64,000 nt of DNA from Antedon mediterranea. Taxonomy: Eukaryota > Echinodermata > Crinoidea > Comatulida > Antedonidae. The position numbers were made by a program, and so were the translations under genes. Numbering within the stretch: the stretch's first letter is position 1; each line of letters begins with the position of its first letter. Where the stretch lies: contig NC_092675.1 in the NCBI RefSeq assembly GCF_964355755.1, forward strand, positions 31,582,912-31,646,911. Direction: 5' to 3'. Below the pieces are notes generated by a model. The model made no database searches. It worked only from the letters and a program-made list of their open reading frames with translations, and was not told the DNA's origin. Of the stretch, positions 54,706 to 64,000 are shown one piece after another.

Positions 54706-57700
54706 ATGGCAGCCCATCTAAAAAAACGAGCATATGTTGAATTTAGTGTTTCTGTTATTAAAGTGAGTTCTTTTGTTGATTATATTCGGATAGAGGTCCT
54801 ATGCCTAGGTAGGCTATTATTTATTAGGCCCGCCTGGACACTATAGACTATGGTTGACAGAAGATCGGGCCCATGGACGATCGGACTTATTCCAAGACGA
54901 TCGGGTAGCAACGCCTGTGGATGTGGGGCCTAACTGTGTGGACGTCCGGGCCCAATATAATTAGACGATCGGGCATAACATTAATTAGACGGGCCCATTC
55001 AGCTAAAAATAAAGGAAAGACGATTGGTCCACGAAAATGAATTAGATTTATAATTGTTCACCATAAAATGAAGTAAAGTTGGACGTCCTTTCCACGAGTT
55101 TGTGATACAAAAATGTATAGCCTAGCCTAGCTGGTAGGCCTAGCTAGGCCTTTTTATTTTTATTTCTTTATTCTGATATAAAATCAATAGGAGACGGCTT
55201 CTGTACAAGAATTATAAAATAATTGTAATAATATCATTAAAATAAAAATATATAATAATAATGATAATCTTTTTCTGTGCATGTGGTGTTTGTTGTGCAG
55301 ATAAAACTAACTTGTCAAATCTAGTTATTCTTGCTTTTATTGTACTACTACTAAACCATTCATAAAAGGCCTGTTTGCATATTTTATTTTTTCAGGACGA
55401 ACGTGGACAGAAATCATGAATAATTGATTGGGTGTCTCGAAAACAGAGACCTCGAAAACAGAGACCAGAGACCCGAGACCCAGAGTCTCTGTTTTCGAGA
55501 AAATCACGAAAACAGAGACCCCCTATATTATGTAATATTATTGAGACGTTTTAGTGGGGGTCTCTGTTTTCGAGATTTTCTCGAAAACAGAGACCCTGGA
55601 TCTCTGGTCTCTGTTTTCGAGGTCTCTGTTTTCGAGACACCCATAATTGATTAATTATTTTCTATTATAAAGAATTGCAAGATAGCTGATATACTTCCTA
55701 AATATACTAAACCTAACCTTCTAAATAATCTCTCAACTATATTAAAAGACCTCGAACTGAGGGCTCCAGTGTATAAACAGGGGAACGCCTTTACCACTAG
55801 ACCAAACATTTCGGTTGACGAACGCTGTTTACTATGTATGTACTGGGTAGTATCTGCTTTACTACCCAGCAGTGTGTCATTTGTTACCGCTTATGACTAT
55901 GTATGTATTGGGTAGTATCTGCTTTACTACCCAGCAGATGTGTCATTTGTTACCGCTGTTTACTATGTATGTACTGGGTAGTATCTGCTTTACTACCCAG
56001 CAGATGTGTCATTTGTTCAATGTGCATGAATACCATGAGGCAACCCTGCATTCAATTTGTGATGGACCTTTAAGAGAACAATGACACGCTATGACTGTCT
56101 CTTTGTGATTGATGTACCATTTAGGTTTTTTAATGCACCCCTGCGTGGATAAATTAAATAAAATAATTAAAAGTAGGTGTGTTATGTTAACACATATAAT
56201 TTTCTATTCGTTGAATGGAGAGAATCTTTCATTCAATGACAAATTGACTGCTCCAATTTTGGCTCTGCCTCATTAAGAATAGAGCAATCAATATTTTAAC
56301 TCATGAAATATTCTCACCATCAAACTCATAAACATACATTATTTTTTATAATGACGCACTCATGGCCCACATCTATTGGTTTTAAACAGTACTGTAGCAA
56401 TTTTTGACATTTTTTTAAAGGAGGAAGTATCAAAGCCTAAAACTCTTCGTTTGACTGTTCCTGTATCATCTGCACCTCCATTATTAGATTTGAATTTAGC
56501 AAGTGGACCTCAAGAAATATTAACACAACTTAAAACATTAACCGATAGCCTTCCTCTATCCCCTCAGCATGTTGGTGAGTGTACTATTTGTACAATACAC
56601 TTATTAAATTAGTAATTTAAATGTACAGTAGTCTTTAAAGTAGCTAAACATTTTGAAATACTAAGGAAGAACTCTTGAAAATTGCTACATCAATATTAAA
56701 TATTTTGAATTATAAACTGTGTCATGTTCCACATTTAAATTAGTTAAATGCTACATTTACACAATAATTTGGTTAGAAGAAAGAGAATGTTTTCACCAGG
56801 CTTCCAATTGACTTGGTTAAATGAAACATTTTAATGTTTCATTGAAAAATGAGTAATTAAATTACTCATTTTTTGTATTCATTGTCCAACTTATAACAAT
56901 ATTCATTATTTCAATAAAATTACTTTTAATGAATTTAATGTTGGCATTTATTCTATTTTTAGACTCAGTAATTCATACACTCATAGAACATTTACGAAAA
57001 GAAGAAATTGCGTACATCAAAGCTCGTATTATTAGCATTCTTGGTATACTAACAAGAACACCAGATTGTAACAAAACACTAGTCATTGATGAACTAACTC
57101 AAATGCTACGGAGGGAAAGTATGCTTACTTTTGGATCTAAATACTGAGTGATTCTTAAACTTATCTCAACTTAATAATTTACCATCATTTTTAAATGTAA
57201 TTTTATCATAAGATTTAGCGATTATTATTATCTGTTTTTCTTAAATAACCAATTTATTTCTTTAGCTTCTCATAAAGTATGTGCTGAGCTATTTGGTACC
57301 ATTTACAACATCTGTAGAGCTATTCCGAATTCTATAGACTTGCATCAAAAACTTGTTGTCCTAGCCTACAAGGTAAAGATAACTTTTAACAATCTATAAT
57401 CAATCAAAAAATGTACAGTATGATCACTAAAATTCCCCAGTACTGCTATAACAACAACAACAATACTATGAATATTACTATAAAAACATCAATGCTTATT
57501 ACAGTGTATAGAGTACAACACAGCTCACGGTACCGACTTGCAACACGTATCGCCTGATTTGTATTGGTTTCGGTTCTGTAAATTCTAGCATTGTTTGTAC
57601 CATTCAAAACATTCTACATCAAGCATTCATCCACTATTGATTAATTTCAAATTAATGTTAAAAACTTCAGTTTTCTCTCATTTTTTTAAATTTCTGTAAT

Positions 57701-59808
57701 ACTAATAGAATTGTTTTTATTATCTGTTTTTGTTATAGGATCTTTTATATTTGATAATATTATATTGATAATATTGTGCTAAATATCATTTTATACATTT
57801 CAGCATTTATCCAATTCAGACCATTCTGTGCGGCAACATTGTCTTTCAATAATAGGAACATTAGGATCCAAAGAAACACATGTAAAAATTAATGAAAAAC
57901 AAGAAAGTCCATTACAAGTGTTAACAGCTTATGCAAAAGATCAAGACCCAAGAGTTCGTAGTAGCGCATTTGAAGCTATGGTGAGTATAAATCATAATAA
58001 ATCTTAATAAATATAATTTTAATTAGAAAACAAGAAAATCATGTGATTATGTAATGGTGATAAAAGAAAGATAAACAAGAAATATAGATTATTTCAGAAG
58101 TTGAAATGCCAACGTTCCTTGCTTATGAGTAAATAGCAGATAAAATAAACTTAACATAATGGTATTTTGCATTGTTTTTTTTTGTGCAAAATTCAGGCTG
58201 AATTTATAATTATTTGTAATTATATAGTTCTATGTTAATATAAAGTTTGCGGTACACCACGTGTATTAGTTCTGAAAAGAACTGTTGAGTTTCTCGACGT
58301 TTCGATCAATATACTTTGATCGTCCTCAGGAGTGAGAATCTAATTTTGATTATGAATTAAAACGTTAATGGATTCCTGGTTTAAATACTTAATAGTTTTC
58401 ACTTACACAAATGTTTGATAAAATAGTTCCATCAGTCTGAACATGTATTACAATATTTGTGAAAGTGTTGACAAAGTTCTTAATATAGCCTTAATTGCTC
58501 TTACTTAGATGAATATTGTTCTTGTTTATGTGTAATTTTGACAAAAGAGTAATATAATATTTTTTACATTTTTATAGTTATCGTTTCATCAAAAGGGTCA
58601 AGTTTTGGAACAGTCTATTTATAAACAGGTATACACTGCTCTACATGATGATAGTGAAAGTGTTCGTTTAGCAGCATTACGCCTTATGTGGGTCATAGGT
58701 CATGTCTATCCTGAGAGTCTTATACCTGTAGTTGATTCAGATGAGAAGTTGCGACTTGTTGATGATGCGTTTGCTAAGATTTGTCAATTAGTAAATGATT
58801 CAAGTGTTTTGGTGCGTACCACTGCTGTAGGATTGCTTGGTTCTTTGCATCGTGTCAGCCCACATTTCTTGGAGCAGACTTTGGATAAGAAGCTGATGTC
58901 AGGATTAAGGGTGAGTTTATGCAGTAAAACAAAGAGTACAGTACAAGGAAAATGAAACCTTCGAATGTACCTTGTCGACATAACCTAATAAGTAAGCTAT
59001 AGAATTGTACTCTACTATACATCAATCTCCTACTGCATCATTGAATCAGAATTGGTTCTTTTAATTTCGTTTAGCGTAAAAGAACTGCACATGAGCGGCA
59101 AAAAGAACAATTTGTTTCTGGTGAATGGTCCAGTGGTAAAAAGTGGGGAGATGATGCTCCTAAAGAGGAACTTGATCCAGAGGCTGTAACCTTAATGGAT
59201 ACTGGAGCTTGTGGAGCATTTGTTCATGGACTTGAAGATGAATTCTTAGGTTTGCCAATGATTGTTTTTTATATATAACAAATATGTAAATATAGTATTT
59301 AAAAACCACCATGACATTTATTTAACCGTTGTATATAATAACATCGATAGTTACAAGCAAATGTGACTATAGTACAAAGACCATGTTCATCTGTATTTTT
59401 ATTGTAACCTCATATCCATACAATTTTTTTTTGTAGGTTTAACCATACTGTACTATTAGTATGATGAAGATTTTGAAATTCATTGTGTTGTGTGCATAAT
59501 TGTGACCATAACTGATAAGGTGTATACCTAAAATATAGATAGTTAACATTGTATTGTATCTAATGTGACAATCCTTTTATATTTAAAGTGATTATTTTAC
59601 AGAGGTAAGACATGCAGCTTTAGATTCTCTGTGTGAGCTTGCCAGCCAGTCACCAGCATTTGCCTCTTTATCATTGGATTATCTGGTGGATATGTTAAAT
59701 GATGAAATTGAAAGTGTGCGTCTGAATGCTGTATATAGTTTACACAAGATAAGCAAAGACATTGTTTTAAGAGAAGACCAGCTTGAAACTGTGCTAAATG
59801 GCCTTGAG
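54706..59808 (+). CDS. INTS4: Integrator complex subunit 4, first eight exons (3' partial)
   Basis: HEAT-repeat scaffold of the Integrator cleavage module, which with INTS9/INTS11 processes snRNA 3' ends and attenuates paused transcription (family knowledge). Exons: 54706-54762, 56421-56574, 56963-57118, 57266-57372, 57804-57980, 58578-58910, 59075-59249, 59603-59808, all phase-consistent, about 455 residues. Recognised from the start [88 protein letters not shown] and [10 protein letters not shown]. About 500 further residues are expected and must lie beyond the window, since 59809-64000 is taken up by repeats and a retrotransposon. Exon 1 is only 19 codons. Confidence 0.95.
54795..55160. 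other. Start of INTS4 intron 1 with AGGCCTAG and ACGATCGG motifs
   Basis: CCTAGGTAGGCTATT and AGGCCCGCC begin about 35 bp past the exon 1 donor, followed by GACGATCGGGC words (54865-54975) and a further block TAGCCTAGCCTAGC at 55118-55155. Confidence 0.55.
55430..55642. mobile_element. 213-bp palindromic MITE with 10-bp target duplication (Mutator-like)
   Basis: Direct repeats ATAATTGATT flank it at 55420-55429 and 55643-55652. The ends are GGGTGTCTCGAAAACAGAGA and its reverse complement. Both arms repeat TCTCTGTTTTCGAG several times. Duplications of 9-11 bp are typical of Mutator-like elements. It lies in INTS4 intron 1. Confidence 0.85.
55690..55815 (-). repeat. tRNA-like SINE fragment
   Basis: The minus strand reads TTGGTCTAGTGGTAAAGGCG (box A-like), then about 25 bp, then CAGTTCGAGG (box B-like), then AGAGATTATTTAGAAGGTTAGG. 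There is no complete cloverleaf, so it is not a functional tRNA gene. The tail is shared with 42215-42350. Confidence 0.5.
55833..56015 (+). repeat. About 66-bp tandem repeat, 3 copies, each with a hairpin
   Basis: Each copy has CTGGGTAGTATCTGC and TTTACTACCCAG (a stem-loop) followed by TGTGTCATTTGTTACCGCT. Confidence 0.85.
58255..58345 (-). mobile_element. Possible Penelope-like element end with hammerhead-like core
   Basis: The minus strand reads CTCCTGAGGACGATCAA, a short loop, TTGATCGAAACGTCG, then AGAAACTCAACAGTTC. CTGAGGA, a GATCAA/TTGATC stem and GAAAC in this order resemble the hammerhead ribozyme core found in Penelope-like retroelement ends. Base pairing next to the core is imperfect and no reverse transcriptase is nearby, so this is tentative. 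It lies in the INTS4 intron before exon 58578. Confidence 0.35.
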
Positions 59809-60134
59809 GTTAGTAAAATATTACAAAATAACCACTGATCTAAAAGTATTGAAATATAAAACTATATTCATTGACTTCACTGTAATCGTCTTGAGATCAG
59901 TCAAATTGATGATTAAAGAAAGAACACCTATATACCATGCATAAAGAAACTCTAATAAACCACCCAGTGATATAATGGTAATTCAATCATTTATAAATGG
60001 TTAACACTTTCACTGCGTATAACCGGTACTACTGGGTATAAATAGACGTCGTTGAAATATGTATACACGGTACTACCGGGTATGGGCAAAACATGATTTA
60101 ATCGTATTTGCCTATAATATATAGCACCCTCTAT
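59809..60134. other. INTS4 intron, first part
   Basis: No exon seen. A short imperfect repeat (ACTACTGGGTATAA / ACTACCGGGTATGG) lies near 60027 and 60071. Confidence 0.4.
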
Positions 60135-60610
60135 ATTTTGTCTTGAACCAAAGAATATATATCACAAGAATGAGTATTCCTCGATTTTCCCTGTAACAGT
60201 AATATTGTCCATGTAGTAGGGCGCCGCCATAAGTGTCGATGTATCTGGGATGTATACAACTTTTTGTGACTGTTTCACTAATCAAAGGTTGGACCACCGG
60301 TAGTATTTTCATGATAAAAAATGTTATCAACTACATGCCAACATCATGTTAAATAATATTTGGATATTTAATTGTTCGTTTTATGCAATTTATTTAGTAA
60401 AAACTTCGTATAAACAGTTTGCTTTATCAACCGGGCGCTACGATAGCGTGACCGGGCATGTTGATGTTTTCACGAAGGATAGTTTAATAATATTCCTGTT
60501 TCTGGTAAAATAAATAAATGTTAATGACATTTAACATTTTGTCCTATTAATAACATGTATTTTATACTAAGTTATATCATAAAAACAATACTTAGTCTAT
60601 ATCGTGCCTA
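60135..60610 (-). mobile_element. Second copy of the foldback core
   Basis: This is the reverse complement of 48540-48960: shared landmarks are AAAGAATATATATCACAAGA, GGGCGCCGCCATAAGTG, ACCGGGCGCTACGATAGCGT and TTTTATACTAAGTTATATCA-type sequence. It lies in an INTS4 intron without the satellite array. Confidence 0.75.
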
Positions 60611-60955
60611 GCTTACCTGGATAAACCAACATAAGCCTCTCTCTCCGACGAGAGGTAAACATTACGAAAAGAAGAACATTAATAACATTAATTTTTCCCC
60701 ACCCCCGTCGGATAATGGATCAGTCCGCCACCAGTACGCCCTCAAGTGAGACACACCCACTTATCATCGTTATCATTTCTTTTCGTAACGTCGTTGTGTA
60801 CGTACGTCTTTTTCTGAACACATTCCTGGAATTCCTGAGGAATTTGCGATAAAGACTTTTATACTGTAGACTGGAAGAGAAGAATAGAGCAAGAAAACGA
60901 AGCTAAGTGTAGTAGATCGTTATCTTGTGGTTGGATACGTTTAGAATCGTTACCC

Positions 60956-62548
60956 TTGGCTAGTTGCCAGGAGTTAAAATTTAGCGTTGTAAGCCGTTAT
61001 CCAGAGTGTTTCACCTGGATAGAAATACTGGAAGATCTTTTGTTGTTCGTTAGGCTAGTGGGTAGAAGTAGGTCTGTTAGATCACCATGCCTAAGCAGGA
61101 GTGTGTTAAATGTAGGGGTCCCCGCTCTACCGTGTGTCCGCTGGACACCGTCCAAGTTCAAATCGCTCCCTAAGCCTAAGGAGCGCACGGAGGCTGTACC
61201 ACCTCCGGAGGTGGGTACCGCCGATACGGCAGGCCCTCCTGCCGTCGCGCCGGAAGTTAGCCTTCCAGATATGCCTGCACCGGCTGCGGCCTCTGCGGTT
61301 CCGGGGGTGAATGAGATTTCTCCGGGGTTACTGCAAGCCATTGTTGCAGCTGTGAGAGCTCTGCCGAGGGATGAGCCTGAGGTACCCTCTCAGATTAGAC
61401 CTCCTCCCCAGATTCCATACATTGATGTTGGCCCACAGCAGACCTCGTTTTTCGATGGTTCGTCCGTCCGGCAAAGGGATTACGATAGTGACAGGACGAT
61501 GGCCTCGCTCTCTGACGATGATAGAGATAGCTTAAGAGAACAGGCCGGGCCAGGGGAGGAAGGTCTGCAGGCGCTAGTTATGCGGACGGTCCCCGCGGTG
61601 CTGTCCTTTCTCGGCGTCGATTTCACGTATCGCGAGCCTAAGCATACTCCTTCGTCTAAGCGGGTTTCCACTTTTGGCGTACGCACGCCCTTTAAGAAGG
61701 TATCTTCGTGCCCGGTTACGCCTCTCGATCCAGAACTTGTGGAACGTGTGGAGCTGATCGCTAAGGAGTCCAAGATTCGTAGGCCTATGCCTTATAGCCT
61801 GTCATCGGCTTTTCCGGTGCCGCAGAAACAATTCGAACTGTACATCGCGGCGCCGAGCGTCCCGGAGGCAGCGAAGGAACGGGTCCGTGAGGACCAGAAC
61901 CTGGACCCGTCCAGGACTAATTTTTTGAAGCCTTCGGAATCCCGGACAGAGGACGTCCTTACGTCCGTCGACAGGGCCGCACGCGAGACGCTTAGAGCCG
62001 CCTCTATGGCCGGGTACTTGCTATCCTTTCTGGCTGATCCAGAACATCCGCCCCAGGGCGATTCGGACGTGATAGCTCTACTACAGCAGATCATGGGCCT
62101 GGTTGTTGATCAACAGGCAACGATCTCATTATCTGCGGCCGCGGCCCGTCGCGTTAACGTCTTGGGTGCAACTGACATCGCACCGACCGATTTCCGTAGG
62201 TTTACTACGTCTGACTCCTTCGGGGCGCAGGACTTGTTCTTTGGCTCCTTCTCACAGAAGGAGGATAAATGGGCTCGTGAGAGGGAAGCTCGTCGGGAGA
62301 CAAGAGCGCGCTTCCCGCAAAAACGCCGAGCTAGCAATTCACGCTCAAGGACAGCCGCACGACCGCCGCCTGTCCCTGCTGCTCCTCAGCAGATGCAGCC
62401 TCCCCCGCCGCCACCGGCTCAGCCTATGCAAAGTCAGGCTTCTACATCAAGACAGGCTTCACACCCCCCTCGCGGAATGCGAAATAGGGGTGGCAAAGGC
62501 GCCACCAACAGGAGTGGTCGCCGGTATTATAATGTGAAGCGCCGGTGA
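60956..62548 (+). CDS. DIRS gag-like ORF1 protein
   Basis: A 530-codon open frame whose middle and end are rich in proline, arginine and serine. The basic tail (GRRYYNVKRR) suits nucleic-acid binding. The first ATG at 60956 may not be real: an ATG at 61087 in the next frame begins MPKQECVKCRGPRSTVCP, a cysteine-containing start like those of DIRS gag proteins. It stops at 61170 unless the frames are joined, hinting at a one-base indel near 61150. ORF1 ends TGA at 62546-62548 and overlaps ORF2 by about 11 bp. Confidence 0.7.
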   Translation: MASCQELKFSVVSRYPECFTWIEILEDLLLFVRLVGRSRSVRSPCLSRSVLNVGVPALPCVRWTPSKFKSLPKPKERTEAVPPPEVGTADTAGPPAVAPEVSLPDMPAPAAASAVPGVNEISPGLLQAIVAAVRALPRDEPEVPSQIRPPPQIPYIDVGPQQTSFFDGSSVRQRDYDSDRTMASLSDDDRDSLREQAGPGEEGLQALVMRTVPAVLSFLGVDFTYREPKHTPSSKRVSTFGVRTPFKKVSSCPVTPLDPELVERVELIAKESKIRRPMPYSLSSAFPVPQKQFELYIAAPSVPEAAKERVREDQNLDPSRTNFLKPSESRTEDVLTSVDRAARETLRAASMAGYLLSFLADPEHPPQGDSDVIALLQQIMGLVVDQQATISLSAAAARRVNVLGATDIAPTDFRRFTTSDSFGAQDLFFGSFSQKEDKWAREREARRETRARFPQKRRASNSRSRTAARPPPVPAAPQQMQPPPPPPAQPMQSQASTSRQASHPPRGMRNRGGKGATNRSGRRYYNVKRR

Positions 62549-64000
62549 CGGCCCGGGGACGCCCGTCCCTCCAAGCGAGGGCGGGCAGGTGGGGGGTCGC
62601 TTGAAACGGTTTTCACGGGTTTGGGAGACCCTGACCACAGACAGATGGGTTCTCTCCACCGTGACACACGGGTATCGTATCGAATTCTCGAGCCCTCCGG
62701 TGAGCGGAGGTGCCCGGCACACGAGGATTCCGTCAGAGCCGGAAAAGAGTCAAGCGCTCATGACGGGCCTCGAAGCACTGCTCCAGAAAGGAGCTGTGGT
62801 GCATGTTCAGAAGGAACAACTTACGATCCCGGGACACGAATCCACCGTTTTCCTCGCCCAGAAAAAATCGGGCGATTGGCGACCCATCCTAAACCTCAAA
62901 AGTCTGAACAAGCGGTACATCCGGCCCCGCAGGTTCAGGATGGAGACTGTCTCATCTATCCTGTTGGGGCTAAGACGAGGGGACTGGGCAGCCACAATAG
63001 ACTTGAAAGACGCGTACTTTCACGTGCCTATTGCGCAAGAGCACCAGAGTTGGCTGCGCTTCCGCATTCACGATCAGGTATACCAATTCGTAGCTCTGCC
63101 GTTCGGCCTCTCAACGGCCCCACGAGTGTTTACTCGTCTAGTGAGAACCCTGGCGGCGTTCTTTCATCAACACGGCATCAGAGTGTTCATGTACTTAGAC
63201 GATTGGTTGATCGTGGCCCAGTCCAGGGACCAGCTGCTGAGCAGCTTATCTTTTGTCCGCCTCGTGACGGAACAAGCAGGGTTCATAATAAACGAGGAGA
63301 AGTCATGTCTTCTCCCTTCTCAGAACCCTCTGTATCTCGGAGCCCAAATAAATTTGGTTACGGGCCGTGCGTGCCCATCCATCGAGCGTGTGGCCAAGGC
63401 AAGAACTGCAGTGCTACATCTTATCAATGCTCAGGCTCCGACGGCGTACGACTGGCTACGCACCTTGGGGTCACTGGCCAGCTTCGTCGCCCTCGTTCCG
63501 TTCTGCCGGTTAAGGATGCGGCCTCTACATCTGCACCTTCTGGCAGCATACCGCCCAAGATCAGACTCTCTACACAAAGTGGTTCCAACGAATGCGTTCA
63601 TTATCTCGCATCTCGAATGGTGGCTCGTGGAAGACAGGTTACTTGTGGGCACACCTATACAAAGGTCAATTCCGGATGTCCGTGTGGAAACGGACGCATC
63701 CGAAGTAGGCTGGGGCGGTCACATACCGTCTCCGGACATTCGCGTCTCCGGCCTCTGGTCGCCCGAGGAGACGCGCGCCCACATCAACCTGCTCGAACTT
63801 TGGGCAGTCGAGCGCTCGTTGGAGGCTCTTCTTCCCCATCTGGCAAATCGCCATGTTCTCGTCAATTCCGACAACACAACCGTCGTGGCATACATAAACA
63901 GGCAAGGGGGTACACGGTCCCCCACGCTATGTTGCCACACGTGGACGTTGCTAATGTGGTGTATAAGACACAACATCCAACTGTCAGCGGCCCACATTGC
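62538..64000 (+). CDS. DIRS reverse transcriptase/RNase H ORF2 (3' partial)
   Basis: Open for 487 codons to the window edge, in the +1 frame relative to ORF1. No ATG occurs near its 5' end; the first useful one is at 62760. Recognised motifs: GAVVHVQKEQ, SGDWRPILNLKSLNK, TIDLKDAYFHVPI, ALPFGLSTAPRVFT, the polymerase box FMYLDDWLI (catalytic YLDD), then RNase H-like ETDASEVGWGGHI, LLELWAVE and NSDNTTVVAYI. These are the DIRS/Ngaro signatures. The frame arrangement suggests frameshifting or re-initiation. No inactivating change was seen in this part. Confidence 0.9.

Larger units (their letters stand above)
60620..64000 (+). mobile_element. DIRS-type retrotransposon (left part; continues past window)
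   Basis: The GC-rich coding block contrasts with the AT-rich host intron. Two overlapping ORFs encode a proline-rich gag-like protein and a DIRS-style reverse transcriptase/RNase H. Upstream, 60650-60900 contains short inverted motifs (TTACGAAAAGAA / TTCTTTTCGTAA) that may belong to the left terminal repeat. The exact left end, and the tyrosine recombinase expected downstream, are not visible. Confidence 0.8.

Noticed and set aside
55690-55815. Functional tRNA gene
   Set aside because: Box A- and box B-like words are present but no acceptor stem or full cloverleaf can be drawn.
63431-63997. Long minus-strand frames at the window end
   Set aside because: Shadows of the GC-rich DIRS ORF2, which carries all recognisable motifs.

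Overview
This is animal nuclear DNA: AT-rich, intron-dense and full of repeats. Five spliced host genes can be read by hand, and every exon pair I joined keeps codon phase. The intron and repeat style, the abundant AGGCCTAG-type sequence, the DIRS element and the immune-like domain shuffling suggest a marine invertebrate deuterostome, perhaps an echinoderm. That placement is inference only.

Layout. 1-11276 (+): C-terminal half of a WDR36/UTP21-type ribosome-biogenesis gene; the window opens inside an intron. 12170-17631 (+): a five-exon gene for a predicted 1208-residue protein with two CARD-like domains, a long coiled coil and five tandem ubiquitin-like folds. This is the best candidate for an undescribed system. 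19018-21100 (-): a complete four-exon WDR83OS (Asterix/PAT10) gene, convergent with the CARD gene. 21197-39533: a nest of mobile DNA. An inverted-repeat element is interrupted by two near-identical integrase transposons of 5.9 and 5.7 kb with 6-bp target duplications. Each of these carries two head-to-head integrase copies, a HECT-ligase exon and a piece of Ty3/gypsy pol. 41442-46592 (+): a complete seven-exon V-ATPase c'' gene (ATP6V0B) with a 2.4-kb inverted-repeat element in intron 1. 47905-53140: a foldback element whose right flank has grown into about 4 kb of 97-bp satellite with an 878-bp higher-order period. 54706-59808 (+): INTS4, 5' eight exons. 60620-64000: a GC-rich DIRS-type retrotransposon running off the window.

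Recurrent themes. (1) Splice junctions themselves are tandemly duplicated in two host genes: one donor x7, one acceptor x11 and one acceptor plus exon start x2. In each case in-frame stops leave only one junction usable. (2) Many mobile elements carry mirrored arrays of short self-complementary repeats near their ends (TTGCGCAA, TTCGAA, GTCGCCCC and CTCGAAAACAGAGACC types). (3) AGGCCTAG-rich blocks sit just inside intron 1 of all three genes whose exon 1/intron 1 junction is clear. The housekeeping genes do not form a functional cluster; neighbours appear unrelated.
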